A stretch of DNA of 64,000 bases, taken from Dactylonectria macrodidyma (lineage: Eukaryota; Ascomycota; Sordariomycetes; Hypocreales; Nectriaceae). A program made the position numbers and the translations under genes. The notes under the pieces were generated by a model, which was not told the origin of the DNA, ran no database searches, and was given only the letters and a program-made list of their open reading frames with translations. Position 1 is the stretch's first letter. Each line of letters opens with the position of its first letter. Below, piece after piece: positions 22,652 to 36,000 of the stretch. The stretch spans positions 2,232,001 to 2,296,000 of the forward strand of contig JAGMUV010000001.1 in the NCBI GenBank assembly GCA_020744425.1, in the 5' to 3' direction.

Positions 22652-23325
22652 GGCGATGGTGAAGCGAGACGAGACAAAATGATGGAAACAAGATGTACGT
22701 GTTCCGGGCGAAAAGAGTGTATCATACTGTGTAGATTTGCAGTGCATTAGACGGCGTCGGGGTCACATCTTGTATGTATCACTATGGGGAAACCAAGCCC
22801 TACTTTACCTTACATATTAAATACCAAGCGATTGAAAAGATGGTAGTCTTGGGTTACCTTCTCTTGCATCACGTTCTGGCGTATACATTTTGCGGGATGT
22901 TGCAGCGGACATATGTGAGAAACTCATCAAAAAAAACCCAGCGCTGGTTAGTCGCCATTTGATTCTACCATCTAAGAGGTATGTGTAGGTGGTCTTTAGG
23001 GTCGATCTGCTCAATCCCAGGCCATTTCATCGCCCAATTGTCCGTGTTGTTGTAACTTATAATGTACCCATATTAGCAAGTGCTGTTTGCGAACACCTGC
23101 TCCTGAACATGTAACGCCTCAAGGTAACAAAAAAAAAGGGGGGGCAGATGATTGTGAGAATCCGTTCTCCCGGGTCCATCCGGTTAAAGAAAAAACGCCA
23201 GTTCCAATAAAACAAATCCCATCCGTATTACTCCGTTGGGTTTCTCCTGGTTCTACCACACATCCCACCATCGTTTGAATGTCCCATGCTCGTTAGACTC
23301 GGTTGCCTCAACCACAATAGCGTGT
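22652..23325. other. Intergenic between convergent genes
   Basis: 3' flanks of the COX14-like gene and the disordered protein gene. A short poly-A/poly-G tract lies near 23130. No gene is seen. Confidence 0.55.
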
Positions 23326-24362
23326 TCACAGCGTTGAGTGGTCTTTAGGATCCATGATTGTAGTCTCGTTTCCCTGTGAGACGATGATATGATTAAAATG
23401 CCCTGGCACCTTGAGCCGACATTTCTCGCAGTCGACCCGGTAGCCAATGCTGAAGCTCTTCTTCATGCCTGGTTGCCAAGTCCAATTATTGACAGTGTGT
23501 CGACTGCGAGTATGGCCTCTCCGGTTTGGCGAAGGTGTTGTCGATTCTTCTTCGCCATCACCAGCCCTTGGTGAAGACTGCGATTCGATATCCATCATGG
23601 CGTTGGGGTGCTCCATGGCGTGGGGTGGCGAAGGTTGAGGGGCAACGTACTCGAGATTGGCCTGGTGGATCGGAATGCCCATATCATGGCCCATGCCGGG
23701 TGAGGCAATGGCCTGGCTCGACATAGAATCATCGCCTTCCGAAATGGGAGAAGGCAAACGCCGGTTGTTTTGAACGGACTGCCAGGCGATAGACGTAGCC
23801 ACGGTGTGGGGGACGCATTGGTCGTCAGAAAAACCAGTCTGCTGGTGGCCGAGGTTGACAACACCATTGAGGCTCGACACTGCCGGACCAGGACCGGCCC
23901 ATTCGCATTGCTGGCCTCTGACCTGAGCAGCGAAGCTGGGTTGAATTGGGGTAGGCATTCGGCCGTTGGCGTTGTCGGATCGCAACTCGTCTGCCAGCCG
24001 CTGGTGTCGTCCGTGAGAAGGCGTGTCCATCATGTCCATCTCAGCATCGTTCTGGGGTTGCGACGACATTCCCACGGATGAAGACCATGGAGAGAAGTGA
24101 GATCGAGGCTGATCGTCCAAGTCGGAGCTCTGTGGGGTCATAGATGAGGAAAGCCATTGTTGAGAGACTCTTGGTGAGGTTCGGAGGGGGAGGCACTGGA
24201 CTCGTTTCTAGACTATGGTTAGCATTGTCGGTTCGGAGGAGTCTGGCATCAAGGGCCAGGCGGCAAAGCCGGACTCACGTTTCGGTGTTCACCAAAACTC
24301 ATGTTGCCGTTCCCGGCATCCTCCTCCTCCTCTCGGGCACGCTTGCGCTGTGCCTCGGACAT
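23326..24362 (-). CDS. Uncharacterised, mostly disordered protein with a conserved Cys/His end
   Basis: Two exons (24362-24279 and 24207-23326, minus strand; GTGAGT..TAG) give 321 residues. The start, MSEAQRKRAREEEEDAGNG then MSFGEHRNKRVQCLPLRTSP, has a basic RKRAR cluster that could be a nuclear localisation signal. The middle is low-complexity, rich in Ser, Pro, Gln, Met and His. The C-terminus WTWQPGMKKSFSIGYRVDC, EKCRLKVPGHFNHIIV is ordered-looking, with a CxxC and His residues that might bind metal. An ATG 30 bases upstream in frame (MFATPHYPDT) is an alternative start. The layout suggests a conserved fungal nuclear regulator, but I do not recognise a family and assign no function. Confidence 0.6.
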
Positions 24363-27300
24363 GGTATCCGGGTAATGGGGAGTGGCAAACATGTTGCGGG
24401 ATGTTCGAAATGCCCTTTGGCCAAGGGCGGTTGCAAGAAAAGAGTACAGTGCAGGCCGGCAGGATGATGCAGTTGGGAATTGTCCTGGCCTGTACGGGTG
24501 TTCAACTGTCAATGCGGGTGGAGCAGCGGAGAGACGTCTCGTCCGTTGTCTCGCCCGGGTGGTTGGAGTGGGGGAGAGGGTCCAGCGGCAGGTGTCGTGC
24601 GTGCGTTGCTTGCAGTTGCCCCCCCCCAGCAACGAGATCACGGACAGATTGGAAGATGGTGATATTCTGGTGTTGATAAAGACAGAGAAACAGAGTGAAC
24701 GAGAGAAGGAAGAGGACGAAGGGGATCGGGATGAGGAGACACCCTGAATTGTGATGTGTCGGAGGGCAGAGGGAGGAGGGAGGAGGTCAATAGGCAGGTG
24801 CGGCCGGGGGTCGGCAAGGCGGTGTTACCTCCGGGCCTGCTTAGGAAGAGGGCCAAGAGGGAGGGCCAAGAGGGCCTAGAGAGGCGCTGAGCTAGTGGCG
24901 GACGATACGCGATAGTGCCGTGATAGCGGGCCACAAGCTGCGAGGGGGGTGAGTGTGGTGCCTGCAGCCAGTGTAAGGCGCTGCGAAGTGAGCTGCAAAC
25001 TTGCAAGAAACTGCACGCTGCACTGAAGACTGCTAGGCTGCCCAGGTGCACTGAGACAGGTGTGGTTGCCCTGACGCCTGGCGCTGATAGGCGTTCCTTC
25101 GCTGATGCTGATGGGTGCGCCTCGCTGAAGCTGAGAGGGCAGGATGTGGGCTGCAAATGGTCAAGGAAAAAGAAACAACAATAGACGTGAGGGGCGCAAG
25201 GCGAGACAAGCGCAGCGAGGAGGCCGGATTTCAACGCGAAAGTGTTGGTGCTAAATCGGGGACAAAGAGAAGATTGTGCAGCCAAGTTAATAACTGCTTT
25301 GAGTTGAATGCGGACGAAAAAGCATGCGAGTCAAAGATGCAGTGATCGAAGTGAAAAGGGCTTCAAAATACGACACCGTCCACCAAGCACAGCCTGGGGG
25401 GATGTAATGATGAATTAGAAATCCAGCAAGATATTAATGAGAGTAAAGAGTAGTAAGGTTGAGAATATCAATGAACAATGAGAGCAGCTACAGAAATTGC
25501 TGTTAATTAGGCGTCTTGGTAAGGAATGAAGCGACAAGAAAGAACTTTGAAGAAAGGGGGTGGTGGTGTGAAGTTGTCAACAAGAGGACCTTGGTTGATG
25601 TCGTAAACAAATGGAAGAAGAACCCCGACAATTGAGGGGAGGAACTGTTAGGTATGTATGGTGGGCCGCCACACCACCTGAGTAACCCACCATGTGCACA
25701 CAGACGCAACACATACAGGCACTCGTGGCGCATCTCAGACAAGACTACTCTCAAGGAGGAGACGTATTCTCTTTGTTGAATTTCGAGGCCACCTAAACGG
25801 TTTGGCAATGTCCTCTTCGTCCCAGCCGCGAATCTCGTTGCTGTGATTTTCATGACAGCCCTGCCTAGTAGAGTCACGAGGTTCGCGGGCTTGCCGGCAA
25901 GCCAACAACAGACAAGGGCATCACGGACCAGGGCCATGACCGCAGCCCCGGCCCCGACCCCTCGGGTCCCGCCAAGGGATTGGTCCGGGTCCGGGTAGAG
26001 CAGCATCAAGGCAGGCACCAAGGCAAGAAGACGTCTGTCCCAGCGTTCACGAGTTCCCCAATGTTGGATTTGCCTCTCTGAGATGGGTTTCAGTGGTGTT
26101 TCGCTGCATCGGTAGCAGCTGACAGACATGTTTGAGACCTGACACGCGCTTAATATGGGACTGCGACGTTGCTATATTTTAGTTCGCCATCCCCCGGTTC
26201 CATTTAGCAGGAAGATGCGTCCGGTGTAGGGTAGTTAGTTTTCCACGAATATCTCATGGCCGTATAGATCAAATCAGACAAACCTCTGAGCCTAATCGAA
26301 GCCCCCTAGGTTGGGGTTTGATCCTAGCCCTCTGTTCTTAGATAAATACTTACATTGGCCGTCTAAACGAACCACAAGGTCGCACAGATATATTCCCGAT
26401 CCGAGTTCCCCGATCAATACCGTGCATCATGACACCGCCTTGCAAGTCCAACGTCATCCTGGGCTAGCCAAGACGTGCGCACAGAAATTCGTTCATGCAA
26501 GCCTCGATAACTGTCTACGTAACGACATGCCGATATCCGCGTTGTCTACTACGTACCTGCCCGCGATTTTCATGCCTGCCATTACGCAGCCCGACGTCCT
26601 CTGTTGTGACGCAGAACATCATTACACGTTGGTTTTCCAGGGCCGCCAATTGGTTGTCCGACAGTGGTACCACTCGATGCAAGCTGCCATGGCACTAGGA
26701 GCAACGGAGGAGTCTGCAAACCACCGAAAACCCTGGTAACTTTTTTGTGCTCTCCGCAAGATCGGATATGTTTCATGATCACTTGCTGGATCGATCCCGT
26801 AGCTACTCCTACCCTGTTTGTGCGTGCGTAAAAACTTAAGGTCGTTTCCACTGGCATATGCTTGCTGAAGCTAAGCCGGAAGCCATTTTCTCGTAGTGAC
26901 GGGTGAAGTCTAGGATTAAAAAACTTTTTTAAGGTCTCACATCAGCCATGCATCCATTCATACCGTCTCTTCGCGCCACACGCTCAGCCCATCATCCCCG
27001 ACTCCCGCCCATCCATCTTCTCTTCCCACATGCATGCCGACATCACGACGGTTCCTGAATGGACAGCGGACGGGTGTATGCAGGACGAGCGACGCACAAG
27101 CAAGGGAGGGGTTGCCGCACTACCCCCCTCCATTCAGGGTCTCTTGCGTCTGGCCAATCGAGGCACAGGCTCTAGGGAAGTTGTCGTTGAGGAGCGGCCA
27201 CGTAAAGCGATCTCGGAAACGATTATCGTCGACCGCCGGCAAGGCAACTCGCAAATTTATGCCCACCTGTTGGATTGCACAGAGCTGAGAGTGTTGCTGC

Positions 27301-28135
27301 ATATGCGGAGGAGAGTATAGGACTGTATGACAACCCTTGGACCGAGACTAGTGTTGTTTCCCGCCTGATTCTGCCATGGAAGGGGAAAAAAAGTGGTGAC
27401 CGGCTCAAGCTACCGTTTAGAGTCCAGCGTCCAAGTCATCGGTTGCTGCTTTTCGCCAATTGAGGTTGGGTCATTGCAAATTTCCGGGGGCCGTGATGAC
27501 GGAGGATTCGCTGCAACGTCTTGCCCGCAGAGCCCGCTGACATGGCCAAGAACGTAGCCCGCTGACATGCTGGGATCCCAAGGTCTGGGTCTAAAATACT
27601 GCTAGCAGTAGATTGCTGGAATAGCTCTCACCTGTGTCCAGCGCTATTGAAAGCAGAAGGTTGGCCGGGGCGGTTCCGTCTGACCCCTCGGTGGAGCCTA
27701 CTCCGAGGCTGTTCCGAATGGAGGTTCATGGCGGATTGAACATGTACAATGTACCTCTTGAGCTCGATGAGTGTGTTGAGTCACTCGCTCATATTTACGT
27801 AGGGATCACTCCTGGACAGCTCCTCAATTTGTATTTTCTCTTTCTTCTTCCCTCGTATCAAATTTCAAAGCTGTCTATCCAGTCGATACCGGTGTTGTTA
27901 CCCAGTTCCGCTTCCTTATTCGTTGTGGAAGATCACCTCTTGTTACGCACACCTCGTACTTCACCTTATACACGCACACTTTCTTCACCTTGGCACACCG
28001 ACCCTCCTGCCCCTCCTCCGCCATACCACACCAGCTTTTTGCGTCTCCCCTCCCCCACCAAACCCGGTCGAAACTCTCCCAAACACCAGCACAACCACAT
28101 AGCAATTTTCCTTCTCGGTGTTGCCCAGTGTGACC
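24363..28135. other. 3.8-kb gene-free block between divergent genes
   Basis: This is the largest stretch without a supported gene. Several open frames of 80-215 codons occur here, but they are compositionally biased (Ser/Leu/Pro/His-rich), lack family resemblance and show no coherent exon pattern. I treat it as the long leader/promoter of the disordered-protein gene plus the promoter of DAHP synthase. CT-rich and GA-rich tracts lie at 24660-24760. An unrecognised fast-evolving gene cannot be excluded. Confidence 0.45.
27777..27783 (+). promoter_or_regulatory. Gcn4/CPC1-type site (TGAGTCA) upstream of DAHP synthase
   Basis: A perfect TGAGTCA heptamer lies 353 bases before the DAHP synthase start. 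It is the core of the cross-pathway control element bound by Gcn4/CpcA/CPC1, which induces amino-acid biosynthesis genes on starvation. An ATGACTC half-match also lies at about 28246 in the first intron. Function is inferred from the known motif and the nature of the downstream gene. Confidence 0.5.
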
Positions 28136-29646
<1,511 letters not shown>

Positions 29647-30051
29647 GCTTCATGTTTGAATGGAAAGGGGACGAGGGGTTGATGAGCATGTTACCGAGAA
29701 TCCGGGATTGCATTTTTGTTTCTTGATGCCCATGCCAGGAAGGTTGGCCTGGCCAGAGACATGCAGAGACGTGACGGATGGACATATTGGGAGTTTTTGA
29801 CTTTTTTTTTCTGAATCAGGAGAAAAAAAGCTGGGCGTGTGAAAAGTTGGCGCATCTAGGGCTGCATTAAAGACTGTCATGATGCATTGGAATCGCTTTG
29901 TAACCGAGCCCCTGGCTCTGATATCTGTGTGTACATCTGTATGTATAACTGAGAACGGTATTGCCGCCGTCAATGATGGTCAAATATACCCCATAAACTC
30001 CTCTAATTCCCGTTCAAGTACCCAGATAAAAAAAGAAGCATGGTGTGCCCA
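29647..30051. other. Intergenic between convergent genes
   Basis: 3' flanks of DAHP synthase and the Cys-rich membrane protein gene. No gene is seen. Confidence 0.6.
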
Positions 30052-30686
30052 TTACCGGAAGTTGTTTGGCATGGGCGCATAGTTGGCCGTCTGGCGGCCG
30101 AAGGGATTGCCTTGGCGCCACGACGTCAGGCGCTTGAAGGCGGCCCAGCCCAGCAGGGCCATGACGCCGACGATGAAGGCCCAGACGATGATCTTGTCCT
30201 TGTTGCTGTCGCGCTGGAAGCACATGGTGGTGACGTCGTCCTCCTTGGCTTCCTTGCAGAAGTCGATGCCCTGACCCAGGCAGAAAGCCTTGGTGCACTC
30301 GGAGCACGACTTGGACTTGGACCGCTCCGAGAGGGACCGCGGCGACCCGAGCCAGGCGACGGAGACGGAATCGGCCGCTGCCAGGTTCGCGGACTCGGGT
30401 CCTCGTCTTCGGCGCAGCGTCTGCGGGCTCGCAGCGTCGGCGTGTTCGGGGCCTAGCGGGATGATGGTGCTGTTCTTGAAGCAGGTGCATTTGCAAAACG
30501 TCGGCGCCGCTGCATGGTGGGAAGAGAAGATGGTCCGTTAGCAATGTGTTTTTGTGTCTTGGAAATCCCCGAGATGGAGGCGCGGCGGGGGGAATGGAGA
30601 GAACAAGGTGTCTGCTTACAGGACGCTGCGACGAGGGACATGAAGGCCCCCAACAGGAGGAGGACCAGCAGAGATGCGCGCGCCAT
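30052..30686 (-). CDS. Small Cys-rich type I membrane protein, function unknown
   Basis: Two exons (30686-30620 and 30509-30052, minus strand; GTAAGC..CAG) give 174 residues. A signal peptide MARASLLVLLLLGAFMSLVA is followed by a luminal Cys-rich domain: APTFCKCTCFKNSTIIPLG, then CSECTKAFCLGQGIDFCKEA and VTTMCFQRDSNKD. A single transmembrane helix (IIVWAFIVGVMALLGWAAF) leads to a short basic tail ending YAPMPNNFR. One NST sequon is present. Eight or nine cysteines in the ~100-residue ectodomain, spaced in CxC, CxxC and CxxxxxxxC pairs, indicate a disulphide-bonded secretory-pathway protein. I recognise the layout as conserved in filamentous fungi but know no function. Its promoter is shared with the mL50 gene. 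Confidence 0.7.
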
Positions 30687-30930
30687 CGCGGCCGACCTTT
30701 GGAGGGATATATGAAAGTGAGTAGAGGCAGAGTCGCAAGTTGATGCGGGAGTCAAGTTTGCGCGCCGAGTTGGGCACGTACAAGGTGCGCCGGAGCAGGA
30801 GGCTGCTCAGTCTGACGCTGCACCCGGTGATGGTTCATGGGCCATGGCGCCTCACTGGACGGGGCTTAATTAATGGGTGGGCCAGGCCGCAGCCGAACAA
30901 GGTGAACAGGGGGATCCGCTTCAGCCTCGT

Positions 30931-30988
30931 CAGCACCCATTGGCTAGGGGCGGACCAGAGACCTGGAACCTGTAGCCAATGGGTGCTG
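30931..30988. promoter_or_regulatory. Inverted pair of CCAAT boxes in a divergent promoter
   Basis: A perfect 15-base inverted repeat has arms CAGCACCCATTGGCT (30931-30945) and AGCCAATGGGTGCTG (30974-30988), separated by 28 bases. Each arm holds a CCAAT box with identical flanks, in opposite orientation. It sits in the ~430-base region between two divergent genes. CCAAT is the site of the HAP/CBF (NF-Y) complex, which in fungi controls many mitochondrial genes, so it could serve mL50. Confidence 0.55.
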
Positions 30989-31119
30989 GTACGGCTACTG
31001 CCAATGGAACTTGGGGAAAAAGTTGCCCTCTCCAATTGAGTGAGCTCTCGACGCTCGACATCTTTCGACTCCCCCCACCACCGATCGAAACGGACAATCC
31101 CGCCCACAACACCAACACA

Positions 31120-32382
31120 ATGCCTCGAATACCGCGGGTGCGGGGGCTCTCGTCCCTGCAAACAGCCGTAGCGCCGTCGAGCGTCTCCAACCGTCTCCCT
31201 CTGGCCGCCCGCGCCACCACATCCGTCGCTTCCCAGTTCTCGACCTCCGCCCAAGCCCACGGCAAGAACACGGATTGGATCCGCGGCAAGCTCTGGAAGG
31301 GCGAGGCCCCCGGGCCCGAGGACCCCTACACGCAGCGCATGGAGCCTGAGGACGTCTCCAATCTGCCCGAGGAGACCCGCGACCTCCAGGCCCGTGCCGA
31401 TACCTACGCCCTCCCCGAGGCCGTCGAGCAGTCTCGTCTGGTGCTGCCGCCGCGCCGCACCGAGGCCGTGCCTGAGCATGAGCTGTCGCGCGTGGACCCT
31501 TCCTACGTCCCGGCCACCGACCTGGCCGACCTCGACGAGATAAAGCCCGTCAGCACCTGGTGGCAGCAGCCGGGCCACTGGGGCCCCGAGAGCCACTTCC
31601 GCGCCTTCGCGGCCCCCAAGGTGGAGGACAGGGCCGTTGTCGAGATCTGTATGCGCAGGGCCGTTGTTGAGTCCCTCGCCCTGCAGGAGGCCGGCCTTCT
31701 CGAGGAGTGGGCGGCCAAGAAGTGGCCTGCCGGCGAGCGGGCCGAGCTGGACCAGACGCTGGCGGTGGAGGTTGTGGTTGAGGACGGCAAGGCTACACTC
31801 AAGGGCGATACTGCGGCTATCACAGGGCGGTTGACGAGTGAAGTCGAGGAGTCTGAGCTGACTGCAGAGCTAGCTGGAAAGTCGGACGCAATGCAGTTTG
31901 TCAAGGAGGCTCAAGAGATCGTCAAGGCCTTGGATGCCTCATGGAAGGATGTTGCTCTCACCGACCACCACCTCAAGTTTGCTGTACGTCTACCCTTCTC
32001 CCTGATGTAGAACCCAACCTCGACAAAAGCTAACGACGCACAACTCTAGATTCGCAAGCGCATCTACCAACTCACCGGCCGCCTGATCCCAGACTCGAAG
32101 CTCGGCGCCGCGCGGACCGCCCAGCACCTGCTGACGCTGACCGTCAACCCGGCCAAGCGCAGCGGCAAGAAGCTCGCCGAGCTGCTCGCGACCCAGGGCG
32201 ACCTGCCGGCCCTGCCAAACGTCACGGTGCACCGCAAGAAGGTTGGCGCCATCGACAAGGAGGTCGCCGTCGGCCGCTGGAAGGTCATCACCGAGGAACT
32301 GACCAAGCGCGGCTTGCCCGTCACTGGCACCGCTGGCCTGGGGAAGAATAAGGAGCGGGACTGGCTCACTGGCAAGGTGTAG
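31120..32382 (+). CDS. Mitochondrial large-subunit ribosomal protein mL50
   Basis: Two exons (31120-31983 and 32050-32382; GTACGT..TAG) give 398 residues. The N-terminus MPRIPRVRGLSSLQTAVAPS, RLPLAARATTS, QFSTSAQAHGK is a typical mitochondrial targeting sequence. The conserved part is at the end: DHHLKFAIRKRIYQLTGRLI, PDSKLGAARTAQHLLTLTVN and RWKVITEELTKRGLPVTGT, as in the Ribosomal_L50/MRP-L50 family (yeast Mrpl13 group). The middle (STWWQQPGHWGPESHFRAF) is also characteristic of filamentous fungal members. The product works in the mitoribosome. Its divergent promoter carries paired CCAAT boxes. Confidence 0.82.
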
Positions 32383-33078
32383 AGGGAGAGAAGAAGAAAG
32401 AAAAAAAAAGAGTTAAAATGGGGGCCGATTGAGGGGATGGAGTCGGCCGGAGTCGTGTATACTTGTACATGTATAACAGACACATCATGAAATGCCTTAC
32501 TTTTCAATGAGGGACGCGAAATGGACTTGGCCGCGATGAGACTGTGCTATGAAGCGGGGTATCGAGTTACTTTGCTACCGCTGATTGTCTCTAATTATGA
32601 TGCCGTAGTTGGTGTAAGTATCTGAATTGGTGGCAAAACTGCTTTCAGTCCCTATGCAGAAGGGAAGTGGAAACTCTTGGCGTGATCCATCTTCGATGAC
32701 ATGGCTACCGGCTCCGGAAATGCGGGTGGAATGTGGCATATATTTCTAAATGTAAGCCCTGTGTCAGTTCTACATTCTATCATCTTTCTGAGACTCAGTG
32801 AGTGAGATGTTGAATTTAGTGTTGTGTGATGCAGCCCCGATCAAACTGCCTAGCTATTTAGCATCACATCACGCTCAATTAGATTCTGCAGCATGGGATA
32901 ATGATATTTCTTTTTGTAATTTTCATCTAGTGAGACACTAGTTATTTTACTATTTGTTTTTTCATGGCTGCCGTACTGCATCGATGGCAAAATACTCGTC
33001 ATGTTTCGCAAGCCACGAACCACACCTTTCTCTTCAGTTTCTCATCCGACTGCCATGTCAAGTTGATTGGTACACTTC
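32383..33078. other. Intergenic between convergent genes
   Basis: Moderately AT-rich 3' region shared by mL50 and the aminopeptidase. No gene is seen. Confidence 0.6.
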
Positions 33079-36000
33079 TTAGATGTACTTGTTTTCGGTG
33101 AGCCATTGCTTCACATCCTCTCTATCTCGTGCCAGCCAATCTTGCTTCGCTTTGATGGTGTCAAGACTCTGTGCAAGCTCGAGATCAAAGCCCTTGGTGC
33201 CTTTTTCGGCGAAGAAGCGATTTACATCCGCGACATGCTCTGCATCCGTGAAAGAACTCGTGGACATGACGACGACGTCGCCTAGCAGTGACATGCCAGG
33301 CGGAAGTCTCTTGGTGAGTACGTCCCAGTTGTCCTTGACCCAACTCCAGAGCGCAACGATGCCAGCCTTGTGAGCTCGAAGTCCGCTGACGGGCAGGTAC
33401 AAATCCTGAGTCTTGACTTCCGGGCTCAGGGCGTACTCCAATGATCGCTGGATGAGCTTCGGGTCCTCAGCAAAGCCAAGGGACCTAAGCGCCGTGTTCC
33501 GTTCGCTGCTTTGCTTGGCCGTCTTATACTCATTGAGTACCGCGTTGTATTCGGCCTCCCCTCCATAGATCAAGACAACGGCGAAAACACTACCTCGGAG
33601 ATTGGGCTGAAGTGCCTCACGGTCGCCCTTGATGAACTTGTCAAACATCTCAAAGGCCGCAGCCTTGGCCTTTTCGTCACCAGAGAGAGCGGCCTTGCCA
33701 AACATGAGAGCCTTGAATCGCTGCATCATGTGGTCGTCCTTGTCCGATATATCCCAACCGATTTCATTGGCTTTCTTGCTGACCAAATCTAGCTGCAACG
33801 ACTTGAGAGCTTCAGTAATCTTGTCGTCTTCAAAGACCCACGCGTCTCGAAGGGTCCCAATGCGCACGCTCAGCTCATCCCAGACGATGAACTCATTCTC
33901 AGAGTCGAAGCTCTGGAGAAGGGTAAGCAAGTTGGAAGTTTTTTCATAACCAGCAGCCGCCAGAGCACCGGCATCTGCGACAAGGCCTGCTCGGTCCTCT
34001 ACACCAAGAAGACCCGCCTTTGCGCTCTGACCAAGTTTCTGGAGTCGCTCTTTGGTGTACGAAGTGCGGTAGATGCCGGAGTGACCGGAGTTGATCTTGA
34101 AGAACTCGAAGTCCGGCACCTTGAAATCGGCCTCGCGTGTGTTGAGCGTAAGATCTTCTTGAAGACCGTCCTTGGTTCGGAGGTTGAGGAAAACAGGGTA
34201 CAGAACCTCATCCTCATGCGGCTTTACATCTGCGGTTCGAAGGAAACGGTTCTGCTTGACGTGGATGGTGCCGTCCGTCTCATTTTCAGTTACAGCAACG
34301 ACCGGGAAGCCGACCTTCTTCGTCCAGATGTCTGCCACTCTTTCAACGTCCTTTCCGCTGGCTTCACTGAGAGCCGCCCAGAGGTCGTTTGTCTGTGTGT
34401 TGCCGTAGGCATGCTTGTTGAGGTACCGTCGGATACCTTCCAGGAAGACATCCTCCCCGAGGTGCTTGGAAATCATGCGGAGTACGCATGATCCCTTCTC
34501 GTACGAGATGGCATCAAAGATTTGGTTGACCTCATCTGCACGCTTGACGGGCACCTCGATCGGGTGAGAGCTGCGCAACGAGTCAAGGCTGAGCGCAGAG
34601 CGGAGATCGTCGATGACATAGCCATCCCACACCCTCCACTCAGGATAGAACTCGTTCGAGGAGTACCACGACATCCATGTCGCGAAACCTTCCTTAAGCC
34701 AAAGGCCATCCCAGAAATCCATTGTAACCAAATTGCCGAACCATTGATGTGCTAGCTCGTGTTGCACAACCTCGGCCACTCGCTTCTTTGTGGTCGCACT
34801 GCTTGTCTTCTCGTCCAATAACAAATCGACGACTCGGTAAGTGACCAAGCCCCAATTTTCCATGGCTCCAGCAGCAAAGTCGGGTACTGCGACCATGTCC
34901 ATCTTGGGGAGGGGGTATTGGCTACCGAACTGCTTCTCGTAGAACTCAAGGGTCCGCGCGCCGAGTTCGGCGGAGAAGACAGCATGCTCAATGTTCTGGT
35001 CGGGTGTACAGTAGACTCTGACGGGGATGCGGAAGTTGTTCGTCTCGTAGACCTGGAGATCGCCAATGACAAAAGCCAGGAGGTAGGTCGACATGATGGG
35101 AGTCTTGTTGTATGTGACGGCTTTACGCTTCTTGCCAGCGATCTTGGAGTCAATGTCCTTTTCAGAGGCAACATCCATGTTGCTCAAGCAGACCAGGTTG
35201 TGGTCTGCAATCAGGGTCACCGTGAAGGTGGCCTTGAGAGCTGGCTCATCAAGGCAAGGGAATGCACGACGGGCATCGGTGGCCTCCATCTGGGTGGTGG
35301 CAATGTACTTATCGTTGCCATTCTCATCCTTATAGGAGGAGCGGTAAAACCCAGCCATTTCATCGTTGAGAGTGCCAGTGAAGCGCTGTGTCAGCCGGGC
35401 CTTTTGCCCCACGGGGATTGTCTGGTCGAAGGTGACGGTCGTGGTTTGGGAGTCCTTGTCATAGCTCAGGGCGGGGGAAGAGCTGATGGTGGCACCGGCC
35501 GACTCAATGATGGTCTCATGGATGTCGAGGTGTAGGGTGTTGAGCGAGATGGAGGTGGAGTCTTCGATAACATCGAAATCGATGACGACAGTGCCTTCGT
35601 ACTTGAAAGTCTCGAAGTTGGGCTCAAGAGTGAGATCGTAGTGCAGCGGCTTGACATTCTTAGGCAGGACCTGGCGACCATGGGTGATGTCGTGGCTGGC
35701 ACTGGCGGCCTCGGACCCGTTGCGATACATGGCTCGCCGGTAGGAGCAGTGACGCTGGTGGTGGTGGGAAGCCGAGCTGCGAGACCGGCAAAGAGGACGA
35801 GGTGTAGAGCCGGAGCTGAAGCTGAAGCTGGAGCTGAAAGCGGAGCTGAAGATAGCGCCGACTGATCGAGATGGAGCGAAGGGCGGCGATGGTATCCACG
35901 GTGAGGACGGTGGATTGCGAAGGTTTGCAGACGGTGAGGCTGCTGAAGCTGAAGGAGGGGGAGCTATGCGGGGGAGGGGCAATCCAGTGTGGAAGGCACG

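Noticed and set aside
24638..26129. Two long minus-strand frames (215 and 208 codons)
   Set aside because: Both are biased in composition (Leu/Ser/Pro/His), have no motif, and lie in the probable leader/promoter of the adjacent gene.
34918..35535. 205-codon plus-strand frame inside the aminopeptidase gene
   Set aside because: It is an antisense shadow of an intact, well-conserved gene.
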